Part shown: positions 1 through 5,516 of the stretch, one piece after another
Position numbering within the stretch: position 1 is the first letter of the stretch
Layout: every line of letters starts with the position of its first letter
Source: an uncultured Alphaproteobacteria bacterium
GTDB lineage: Bacteria > Pseudomonadota > Alphaproteobacteria > CAAHEQ01 > UBA3637
Reading direction: 5' to 3'
Assembly (NCBI GenBank): GCA_947305835.1
Contig: CAMZEQ010000055.1
Coordinates: 1 to 5,516 of the forward strand
DNA length: 5,516 bases
The notes under the pieces: generated by a model
Seen by the model: only the letters and a program-made list of their open reading frames with translations
Told to the model about the DNA's origin: nothing
Databases searched by the model: none
Made by a program: the position numbers and the translations under genes

Positions 1-1
1 A

Positions 2-145
2 TTTAAAAGAAAATTATTCCTAATGACACCTCTTCACCATCATTTTGAAAAGTTGGGTTGGAGCGAAACAACGGTTGTTGTGCGTTTTTGGATTGTTTCT
101 ATTTTGTTGGCATTGTTGGCTTTGTCCACCCTGAAATTGAGGTAA
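2..145 (+). CDS. mraY: MraY (phospho-MurNAc-pentapeptide transferase), C-terminal end only
   Basis: This is the last 47 codons of a gene that starts before the window; the frame is open from base 2 and stops at TAA 143-145. MraY is an inner-membrane enzyme that transfers phospho-MurNAc-pentapeptide from UDP to undecaprenyl phosphate, giving lipid I. The visible part reads FLMTPLHHHFEKLGW, then VVVRFWIVSILLALLALSTLKLR. The first part carries the triple-histidine motif of the MraY active site (codons at about 35-43). The second is the last transmembrane helix with the usual short basic end (LKLR). There is a Met codon at 23, but it lies inside the conserved (F/L)M(S/T)P motif, so it is not a start. 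The stop is followed one base later by the ftsW start, with no murD between them. Only a fragment is present, but the motif and the neighbours make the call firm. Confidence 0.95.
   Translation, partial: FKRKLFLMTPLHHHFEKLGWSETTVVVRFWIVSILLALLALSTLKLR
139..142 (+). promoter_or_regulatory. Ribosome binding site of ftsW (GAGG)
   Basis: GAGG lies inside the last codons of mraY and ends four bases before the ATG at 147. The spacing is slightly short but usable. It supports 147 as the ftsW start and implies that ftsW is translated by ribosomes finishing mraY. Confidence 0.6.
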
Positions 146-146
146 A

Positions 147-1265
147 ATGATCTGTTTTTCTGACATCAAAAAAAGAATCATAGAGCAAGCACGCAGCTTG
201 GATAAAGGTATTATGTATGCGGCGTTTGTTTTACTTTTTTGTGGTGTTTTTTTAACGCTAGCCGCCAGTCCGGCAGTGGCAGCGCGCAACCATCTAAACT
301 GGTTACATTTTATTATCAAACATATGTTCTTTGTGCCGATTGCCGTGGGTACTTTGATGGGGGTAGCCCTTTTGCCGCTTAAATGGGTACGTCGGGTGGC
401 GTTTATCATTTTAATTGGAGCCCTTATCGGGATGATTTTGGTTTTATTGGGTCCCGAAATTAAAGGAGCAAAACGTTGGATTAGAATTTTAGGAATAGGA
501 ATTCAACCATCTGAATTTGTTAAACCCGCCTTTGCCGTTGTATGTGGATGGTTATTGGCCCGCGGACGTTTAATAAAGCATTGTTGGGACGGGTGGATTG
601 CCTGGGGAATATGCGCTGTTGTTGTTTTTTTGTTGTTGGCTCAGCCGGATGTGGGGATGACTTTGACCATTTTATCTATTTTTGCCGTAGAATTATTTTT
701 ATCCGGTATTTCCATTTGGTTGGTGGTTTTTTTAGTGTTGGGTGGTGTTGGTTTTGCCGGTATGGCTTTTTTGAGTTTCGAGCATGTGCGCAATCGTGTT
801 TTAAGGTTTTTAAACCCTGAGGATGGTACTTCTTATCAGGTTGAAAAGTCGATGGAAACCTTGAAAAATGCCGGATGGTTCGGTAAGGGGCCGGGCGAAG
901 GGATGGTTAAGTATGAATTGCCGGATGCGCATACGGATTTTATCATGGCAGTATCGGCCGAAGAATTTGGTTTTATCATAACGGCAGTGATTGTTCTAAC
1001 TTTTGCATTTATTATGCTGCGTTCGTGCTTTTTAATTCGCAGGGAAAATAACTTTTTTGTGCAAGTGGCTGTGGGCGGATTGATGACACAAATCACGTTT
1101 CAATCGCTGGTGAATATTCTTTCTACGTTAAACTTAATTCCCACAAAAGGCATGACTTTACCTTTTATTTCGTATGGGGGGTCGTCATTGGTATCTGTGG
1201 CGATTGCCTTTGGTTTTATCTTGGCGCTCACACACGGGCATACTTTTTCAAGGGGGTTAGAATGA
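147..1265 (+). CDS. ftsW: FtsW, septal peptidoglycan glycosyltransferase (SEDS family)
   Basis: FtsW polymerises lipid II into glycan strands at the division site, working with the transpeptidase FtsI. The 372-residue product has about ten hydrophobic segments (near 22-40, 56-77, 82-101, 120-138, 149-165, 167-185, 187-208, 264-290, 304-327 and 338-362). A large extracytoplasmic loop lies between the seventh and eighth. SEDS motifs in order are GAKRWI (107-112), QPSEF (120-124), QPDVG (166-170), GKGPGEG (246-252), LPDAHTDF (258-265) and PTKGMTLPFISYGGSS (332-347). Asp264 matches the family's catalytic aspartate. RodA and SpoVE belong to the same family, but the dcw context and the GPGEG loop favour FtsW. 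The ATG at 147 has a GAGG upstream and gives a normal N-terminus; the next Met is residue 23, at the edge of the first helix. The C-terminus ends just after the last helix, with no long cytoplasmic tail. The stop overlaps the murG start in ATGA. Confidence 0.97.
   Translation: MICFSDIKKRIIEQARSLDKGIMYAAFVLLFCGVFLTLAASPAVAARNHLNWLHFIIKHMFFVPIAVGTLMGVALLPLKWVRRVAFIILIGALIGMILVLLGPEIKGAKRWIRILGIGIQPSEFVKPAFAVVCGWLLARGRLIKHCWDGWIAWGICAVVVFLLLAQPDVGMTLTILSIFAVELFLSGISIWLVVFLVLGGVGFAGMAFLSFEHVRNRVLRFLNPEDGTSYQVEKSMETLKNAGWFGKGPGEGMVKYELPDAHTDFIMAVSAEEFGFIITAVIVLTFAFIMLRSCFLIRRENNFFVQVAVGGLMTQITFQSLVNILSTLNLIPTKGMTLPFISYGGSSLVSVAIAFGFILALTHGHTFSRGLE
1251..1256 (+). promoter_or_regulatory. Ribosome binding site of murG (AGGGGG)
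   Basis: A purine-rich AGGGGG sits five bases before the ATG at 1262, inside the last codons of ftsW. It supports the start that overlaps the ftsW stop codon. Confidence 0.6.
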
Positions 1266-2347
1266 CAAAAATCATTATTACTACAGGTGGTACAGGCGGT
1301 CATATTTTTCCGGCCGAAGCAATTGCTAAGGGATTAGTAACGGCCGGTTATGAAGTTATTTTTGTGACGGACAAACGGGGGGCAAGTTTTCGAAAACTCA
1401 CCGAAATTCCCACCAAAGTAATTGCGGCAACCTCTGTGACAGGACGTTCCTTTTTGGGTAAAATCGGGGCTCTGTTTATTTTGGGATGGGGGGCTGTTCA
1501 GGCGGCATGGTATATGTTATCGCATCGGCCGGATATGGTCATTGGAGTGGGCGGATATGCTTCTTTACCCGCAGTGCGGATGGCTCAATTTTTGCGGATT
1601 CCGACGGTGATTCATGAACAAAATGCTGTATTGGGCAGAGCTAATCGTATGTTGGCACCCCGTGTTAAAATGATTGCTACAGCTTTTGCGGATACCAAGC
1701 GTGTTCCGCCGGGTATTTCTACTTTTTTGGTGGGACAACCTGTGCGAGATGCTATTTTACAAAAATTAAATACCCCTTATCCAGAGGATAATGTTTTTCA
1801 TTTATTAATTACAGGAGGGTCACAGGGGGCGCGTTTTTTAAGTCGCGAATTACCCAAAGCTTTGTTAAAATTACCGGATTCTGTTCGATCGCAAATGGCG
1901 ATTACGCAACAAGCGCGTCCCGAAGATGTGGATGATTTGCAAAAGCTTTATCAAGATGCGGGTTTTTATGCCACAACAGTTCAATCATTTTTTGATAATA
2001 TGCCGGAATTATTGGCCAAGTCGAATTTGGTCATCGGTCGTGCGGGTTCTTCCACCTTGGCTGAGTTGGCAATTGTGGGACGCCCCGGAATTTACGTACC
2101 TTTACCAACTTCGGCCGATAACCATCAATTTGAAAATGCCTGTCAATTTGCTGAAAAAGGTGCCGGATGGTTAGTCGTTGAAAAAGAGTTTGACTCAGAC
2201 GCTTTGGCTAAACGCTTACAAGAACTGATTGAAAATAAAGAAGAATTAAAAAATGCAGCAAGGGCCAGTTTGGCTTTAGCGCATCCGAATGTTGCCGAAA
2301 AAATGGTGACTTTAATTGATCCGATTTTAAAGGGTGAGAAAAAATGA
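1262..2347 (+). CDS. murG: MurG, UDP-GlcNAc:lipid I GlcNAc transferase
   Basis: MurG is a peripheral enzyme on the inner face of the membrane. It adds GlcNAc from UDP-GlcNAc to lipid I, making lipid II. The 361-residue protein has the GT28 two-domain plan. The N-terminal, lipid I-binding domain has the glycine loop TGGTGGHIFPA (8-18, His14), a second loop GVGGYAS (95-101) and HEQNAVLGRANR (118-129). The C-terminal, UDP-GlcNAc-binding domain has GGSQGA (185-190), GRAGSSTLAEL (259-269) and PLPTSADNHQF (280-290). Glu268 lies where the family contacts the uridine ribose. Length is normal. There is no signal peptide; the hydrophobic surface patch of about 70-85 fits membrane association. The ATG start overlaps the ftsW stop by four bases and the murC start overlaps the murG stop in the same way, so it is almost certainly translationally coupled on both sides. 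Confidence 0.97.
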   Translation: MTKIIITTGGTGGHIFPAEAIAKGLVTAGYEVIFVTDKRGASFRKLTEIPTKVIAATSVTGRSFLGKIGALFILGWGAVQAAWYMLSHRPDMVIGVGGYASLPAVRMAQFLRIPTVIHEQNAVLGRANRMLAPRVKMIATAFADTKRVPPGISTFLVGQPVRDAILQKLNTPYPEDNVFHLLITGGSQGARFLSRELPKALLKLPDSVRSQMAITQQARPEDVDDLQKLYQDAGFYATTVQSFFDNMPELLAKSNLVIGRAGSSTLAELAIVGRPGIYVPLPTSADNHQFENACQFAEKGAGWLVVEKEFDSDALAKRLQELIENKEELKNAARASLALAHPNVAEKMVTLIDPILKGEKK

Positions 2348-3726
2348 AATTATTTCCTCTGAATTGTGTACATTTTATTGGTATCGGCGGCATCGGGATG
2401 AGTGCAATTGCCGAAATGTTGCCTTCCTTAGGGGTGCAGGTACAAGGCTCCAACGATAAAGAAAATGCCAATACAATTCGGTTGCAAAAAATGGGTATTC
2501 CTGTCTTTATAGGACATCAAGCCGAAAATTTGAATCATTGTGACAGTGTTGTGATTTCTTCGGCCATTCATGCGGATAATGTAGAATTATTGGAGGCCCA
2601 AAAACGCGGCATTCCTGTGGGGCATCGCAGTGAAATGTTGGCCGAATTATTAAGATTTAAAAAAAGTATTTGTGTAGCCGGATCCCACGGTAAAACAACC
2701 ACTTCTTCTCTGATTGCACAAATTTTGTTATCGGCCGGTATTGACCCCAGTTATATTATCGGCGGTATTTTGTCAAAACAAAAATCCAATGCCGCAGTGG
2801 GGCAGGGTGCTTGGTTGGTGGCTGAAGCGGATGAATCCGACGGTTCTTTTTTGAAATTGCCGACTACCATTTCGGTCGTGACCAACATTGAACCTGAGCA
2901 TTTGGATTATTACAAAACATTTGATCGTGAAAAACTGGCTTTTCAAACATTTTTGAATCAAACAGCTTTTTACGGTGCTTGTATCGTATGTGCTGATGAT
3001 CCTGTGATTCGGGAGATTTTGCCCGAAATCAAAGAACGACGCATTTTAACTTATGGTTTTTCAAACAGCGCAGATGTGCGGGCGGAAAATATTCGTATTC
3101 AGGGGATGAAGACAATTTTTGATGTGGTTATTCGTGAAAGGAACAATATCATAAATTACAAGGATGTTTCTTTTTCTTTGATGGGGCGTCATAATATTTT
3201 AAATACACTGGCGGCGATTGCAGCAACCTATGTGGTTGGGGTGAAACAAACGGATGTTCAAAAAGCGTTAGATGAATTTCAAGGGATTGAACGCCGCTTA
3301 ACTTTGCGAGGCCGGGAAAATGGCGTTTGTGTTTATGATGATTACGGTCATCATCCCAGTGAAATTCGTGCGTCCATTTCGGCACTGAAAGAGCATATCT
3401 CCGGGCGCTTGGTGGCTGTTTTTCAGCCGCATCGTTACACCCGGTTTCAAAATTTGTGGACAGAATTCATGGATGCTTTTGAAGGTGCGGATGCTTTGTT
3501 TGTGACGGATGTTTATTCAGCCGGAGATAGTTCTATTGAGGGGATTACTGCGGAAAATTTTGTGAATCAAATGCAGCAAATCAAAGCGAATGTTTTTAAA
3601 ACAGGTGAAACAACTTTTGCCCGTCAAGTAAAGGAATTTGTTCATTCGGGCGATACAATTATTTGTTTAAACGCCGGGTCTTTGTCGCGTCGAATTCCTG
3701 AATTATTGGAGACTTTAAAAAAATGA
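2344..3726 (+). CDS. murC: MurC, UDP-MurNAc:L-alanine ligase
   Basis: MurC is the cytoplasmic ATP-dependent ligase that adds L-Ala to UDP-MurNAc, the first step of the stem peptide. The 460 residues show the three Mur ligase domains. The UDP-binding N-terminal domain carries GIGGIGMS (13-20). The central ATPase domain has the P-loop GSHGKTTT (113-120, Lys117), EADESDGSF (161-169), NIEPEHLDYY (181-190) and GRHNILN (281-287). The C-terminal domain has DDYGHHP (332-338) and QPHRYTR (361-367). DDYGHHP and the GIGGIGMS form separate MurC from MurD, MurE and MurF. The length is in the normal range, somewhat shorter than the 491 residues of E. coli. Near the C-terminus the usual GAG is NAG (443-445). 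The start lies in an ATGA overlap with murG, with AGGG at 2331-2334 nine bases upstream. The gene ends in a run of seven A leading into murB. Confidence 0.97.
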   Translation: MKLFPLNCVHFIGIGGIGMSAIAEMLPSLGVQVQGSNDKENANTIRLQKMGIPVFIGHQAENLNHCDSVVISSAIHADNVELLEAQKRGIPVGHRSEMLAELLRFKKSICVAGSHGKTTTSSLIAQILLSAGIDPSYIIGGILSKQKSNAAVGQGAWLVAEADESDGSFLKLPTTISVVTNIEPEHLDYYKTFDREKLAFQTFLNQTAFYGACIVCADDPVIREILPEIKERRILTYGFSNSADVRAENIRIQGMKTIFDVVIRERNNIINYKDVSFSLMGRHNILNTLAAIAATYVVGVKQTDVQKALDEFQGIERRLTLRGRENGVCVYDDYGHHPSEIRASISALKEHISGRLVAVFQPHRYTRFQNLWTEFMDAFEGADALFVTDVYSAGDSSIEGITAENFVNQMQQIKANVFKTGETTFARQVKEFVHSGDTIICLNAGSLSRRIPELLETLKK

Positions 3727-4577
3727 CTCTAAGGCTGACACCGGATTATCCTTTGGCTAAATATACCTGGTTAGGAACCGGCGGAAATGCTGATTATTTC
3801 GGTGTTGCGGATACATTTGGTGATTTAAAAGAATTTTTAAAAACAAATACTTATCCGATTCATGTTTTGGGTGTCGGCAGTAATGTTTTAATCCGTGACG
3901 GAGGAATAGAGGGCGTTGTTTTGAAATTAGGTAAAGATTTTCAAAAAATCGAAGTTAAAGATAATACCTTAATTTGTGGGGCAGGGGCTCGTTTATCTGA
4001 AATCGCCAAAGTGGCTTTGGAAAACGAACTTTCCGGATTTGAATTTATGGCGGATATCCCTGGTACCTTAGGGGGCGGACTTTTTTCCAATGCGGGTGCT
4101 TTCGGACGGGCTTTGAGCGATTGTTTGGTTCGGACGGATGCTCTGACCTTTGATGGTTTAGAAAAAAAACACACCGATTTTTCAGATTGGGGGTATCGGC
4201 ATAACCCCATCCGAAATGTTGTTTTTACGAGGGCTGTTTTAAAGGCGGAAAAATCTTTAAAAAAAGAACAAATTCAAAGTGTTATGAATGATTATCATCA
4301 ACAGCGAAAAGCGCATCAACCCCAAGGCGTACGCACCGCAGGTTCCACCTTTAAAAATCCAAAAGGGAAAAGTGCAGGTTTTTTACTTGAAAAATGCGGA
4401 TTAAAAGGGTATAAAGAAAATGGGGCTGAAATGTCATCTGTTCATGCGAATTTTTTAATTAATCGCGGGGCCGGTGGTAATCAGCTGGAAGATTTTGTTT
4501 TGCGGATCCGACAACAGGTTCTGCAAAAGGAAGGTGTTCTGTTGGAAATGGAGATTCAATGTCTGGGCAGACGGTGA
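3723..4577 (+). CDS. murB: MurB, UDP-N-acetylenolpyruvoylglucosamine reductase
   Basis: MurB is the cytoplasmic FAD enzyme that uses NADPH to reduce UDP-GlcNAc-enolpyruvate, made by MurA, to UDP-MurNAc, the substrate of MurC. At 284 residues it is the short form of the family. The FAD-binding part contains LGTGGNADYF (17-26), GVGSNVLIRDGG (50-61) and IPGTLGGGLFSNAGAFG (112-128). The substrate domain has GYRHN (157-161), GSTFKNP (207-213) and HANFLINRGAG (241-251), and ends LLEMEIQCLG (273-282). Ser208 matches the serine that protonates the intermediate, Tyr158-Arg159 match the conserved YR pair, and Glu275 or Glu277 should be the C-terminal catalytic glutamate. The residue after YRH is Asn where most members have Ser. 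The ATG overlaps the murC stop by four bases, with GGAG at 3708-3711 eleven bases before it. Its presence between murC and ddl supports an alphaproteobacterial origin. Confidence 0.96.
   Translation: MTLRLTPDYPLAKYTWLGTGGNADYFGVADTFGDLKEFLKTNTYPIHVLGVGSNVLIRDGGIEGVVLKLGKDFQKIEVKDNTLICGAGARLSEIAKVALENELSGFEFMADIPGTLGGGLFSNAGAFGRALSDCLVRTDALTFDGLEKKHTDFSDWGYRHNPIRNVVFTRAVLKAEKSLKKEQIQSVMNDYHQQRKAHQPQGVRTAGSTFKNPKGKSAGFLLEKCGLKGYKENGAEMSSVHANFLINRGAGGNQLEDFVLRIRQQVLQKEGVLLEMEIQCLGRR
4550..4553 (+). promoter_or_regulatory. Ribosome binding site deciding the ddl start (GGAG)
   Basis: GGAG ends five bases before the ATG at 4559. An in-frame GTG at 4574, which would give a 4-base GTGA overlap like the other junctions, has only a weak GGG at 4565-4567 before it. 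The ATG is therefore preferred. Confidence 0.55.
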
Positions 4578-5467
4578 AAAAAGTGGCTGTTTTAATGGGG
4601 GGGATTTCCTCGGAAAGGGAAATTTCTTTGCTCTCTGGGCAAGGAGTGATGGCTGCTGTGCAAAAATTGGGTTATCAGGTCAAAGCCATTGACGTAACGG
4701 ATAATTTATCCCAATGGATGAAAAAACTGATGGATTTTGAACCGGATGTTATCTTTAATGCCTTACATGGAAAATTCGGGGAAGATGGTTCGGTGCAGGG
4801 GATCTTAAATGCCTTAAAGATTCCATATACGCATTCCGGGGTATTGGCTTCTGCCGTTAGCATGGATAAAGAACTGACACGTCTGTTGGCTGATCAAGCC
4901 GGTATTTTGATTGCTCCCGGCGGATTGAAAACGGCAAAAGAATTTAAAAAGATGGCTTTGCCGTTGGTTGTTAAACCAAATAATGAAGGTTCTTCGTGCG
5001 GTGTACGACTTGTTTTAACGCAAAAAGAAAAACAGGATGTTTTGCACGATTGGCCTTTAAATCAAAAATTATTGGTGGAAAAGTATATCGCAGGGCGGGA
5101 ATTGGCTGTAGCTGTTTTGGATGGGAAGGCTCTTGGAAGTGTAGAATTGAAACCCAAAAAAGGGTGGTATGATTACCAAAATAAGTATACCGAAGGGGCT
5201 GTGGATCATTTTATTCCGGCGCCCGTGACCGGTTCACAAAAACAAAAATTGCATGCATATGCTGAAAAAATACATAAAATATTGGGATGTCGCGGTGTAA
5301 CGCGCAGCGATTTTCGCCTCTCCTCATCCGGGCATATTTACTTTTTGGAAATCAATACAAATCCCGGCATGACGCCCACGTCTTTGGTGCCGGATATCGC
5401 CAAGTTAAAGCATTTAAGCTATGCAGATTTGGTGGATTGTTTGATTCGGGAGGCACGATGCGATTAA
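4559..5467 (+). CDS. ddl: Ddl, D-alanine:D-alanine ligase
   Basis: Ddl joins two D-Ala molecules using ATP in the cytoplasm; MurF then adds the dipeptide to the UDP-MurNAc-tripeptide. The 302-residue ATP-grasp protein has normal length. The first D-Ala site is in MGGISSEREISLLSG (13-27; Glu19 corresponds to E. coli DdlB Glu15). ATP contacts include Lys104 in SMDK and Lys139 in VVKP. EGSSCG (143-148) holds Ser145, equivalent to Ser150. The omega loop is YDYQNKY (204-210); Tyr210 matches Tyr216, the residue of D-Ala-D-Ala ligases, so a vancomycin-type D-Ala-D-Lac ligase is unlikely. Metal and second-substrate residues are Arg249, Asp251, Glu264 and Asn266 in LEINTNPGM. The chosen ATG overlaps murB by 19 bases; a GTG at 4574 would remove only five residues. 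The position before ftsQ corresponds to ddlB of other proteobacteria. Confidence 0.96.
   Translation: MSGQTVKKVAVLMGGISSEREISLLSGQGVMAAVQKLGYQVKAIDVTDNLSQWMKKLMDFEPDVIFNALHGKFGEDGSVQGILNALKIPYTHSGVLASAVSMDKELTRLLADQAGILIAPGGLKTAKEFKKMALPLVVKPNNEGSSCGVRLVLTQKEKQDVLHDWPLNQKLLVEKYIAGRELAVAVLDGKALGSVELKPKKGWYDYQNKYTEGAVDHFIPAPVTGSQKQKLHAYAEKIHKILGCRGVTRSDFRLSSSGHIYFLEINTNPGMTPTSLVPDIAKLKHLSYADLVDCLIREARCD
5448..5453 (+). promoter_or_regulatory. Ribosome binding site of ftsQ (GGGAGG)
   Basis: GGGAGG, the strongest Shine-Dalgarno match in the window, ends four bases before the ATG at 5458 and lies within the last codons of ddl. It is the main reason for placing the ftsQ start there. Confidence 0.65.
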
Positions 5468-5516
5468 AGAAAAATCAAAAAAATTCGGGGTTGTTATATA
5501 AGTTCCTGATTTTACT
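5458..5516 (+). CDS. ftsQ: Probable FtsQ, N-terminal end only
   Basis: The frame opens at ATG 5458, ten bases before the end of ddl, and runs off the window after 19 full codons. The visible protein has a short basic stretch (MRLKKNQKNSG) followed by the start of a hydrophobic segment (LLYKFLIL). This fits the cytoplasmic tail and first part of the single membrane helix of FtsQ, the bitopic divisome protein that bridges FtsB-FtsL with FtsA/FtsW-FtsI. No diagnostic domain (POTRA or beta domain) is in the window, so the name rests on three things: the strong ribosome binding site, the basic-then-hydrophobic start, and the usual gene order ddl-ftsQ-ftsA-ftsZ. Confidence 0.75.
   Translation, partial: MRLKKNQKNSGLLYKFLIL

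Noticed and set aside
20..409. A 129-codon open frame on the minus strand across the mraY/ftsW junction.
   Set aside because: It is antisense to well-supported MraY and FtsW coding sequence, and its translation shows no recognisable domain. It would also need transcription against the operon.
542..820. A 92-codon plus-strand frame inside ftsW.
   Set aside because: It is an out-of-frame shadow of the membrane-helix region: its Phe/Cys/Gly-rich translation comes from the T- and G-rich codons of ftsW.
836..1303. Two minus-strand open frames (836-1096 and 1100-1303) opposite the ftsW 3' half.
   Set aside because: They lie opposite strongly conserved FtsW motifs, and their translations resemble no family I know.
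865..2175. A repeated 12-base string, TGCCGGATGGTT, in ftsW (near 869) and murG (near 2160), plus many GGCCG/GCCGG strings across the window.
   Set aside because: The repeated string encodes Ala-Gly-Trp in both places, and the GCC/GGC strings reflect Ala and Gly codon choice. I see no regular spacing or orientation that would suggest an uptake or binding motif.
1926..2471. A plus-strand frame (1926-2174) inside murG and a minus-strand frame (2208-2471) over the murG/murC junction.
   Set aside because: Both are fully covered by conserved MurG and MurC coding sequence and show no convincing independent start or domain.
4474..4692. A 72-codon plus-strand frame crossing the murB/ddl overlap.
   Set aside because: It is in the third frame, where murB and ddl already account for the sequence on either side, and its translation is Trp/Cys-rich shadow sequence.
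5145..5165. A possible small hairpin in ddl (ACCC, A-rich loop, GGGT).
   Set aside because: The stem is only about four pairs, it has no following T run, and it sits inside the coding sequence, so it is not a credible terminator.

Overview
The window is a continuous, single-strand (+) piece of a division and cell-wall (dcw) gene cluster. In order it holds the 3' end of mraY, complete ftsW, murG, murC, murB and ddl, and the first 19 codons of ftsQ. There is no gene-free stretch: the only intergenic base is one nucleotide between mraY and ftsW. Every later pair of genes overlaps, by 4 bases at three junctions, 19 at murB/ddl and 10 at ddl/ftsQ. I see no terminator, RNA gene, mobile element, CRISPR array or clear internal promoter, so the block looks like the middle of one long operon with both ends outside the window.

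The organism is most likely an alphaproteobacterium with a fairly low G+C content (roughly 40-45% by spot counting of lines). The order murG-murC-murB-ddl-ftsQ is typical of that class; in Escherichia coli murB lies outside the dcw cluster. The FtsW extracytoplasmic loop (GKGPGEG followed by LPDAHTDF) and the MurB and MurC motifs also resemble alphaproteobacterial forms. I cannot name a genus. An animal-associated or host-dependent low-GC lineage is possible but is only a guess.

The genes form one pathway. MurB and MurC make UDP-MurNAc and add L-Ala to it. Ddl supplies the D-Ala-D-Ala end of the stem peptide. MraY moves the phospho-MurNAc-pentapeptide onto undecaprenyl phosphate, giving lipid I, and MurG adds GlcNAc to give lipid II. 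FtsW polymerises lipid II at the septum, and FtsQ belongs to the divisome complex that controls septal synthesis. All catalytic motifs I checked are present.

The main departure from the expected layout is that murD, which normally lies between mraY and ftsW, is absent: the two genes are one base apart. Smaller points are an A7 run at the murC/murB junction that fits a -1 slippery heptamer leading straight into the murB frame, and single-residue departures from consensus in MurB and MurC. I see no sign of a previously undescribed system; this is mostly an ordinary housekeeping region.
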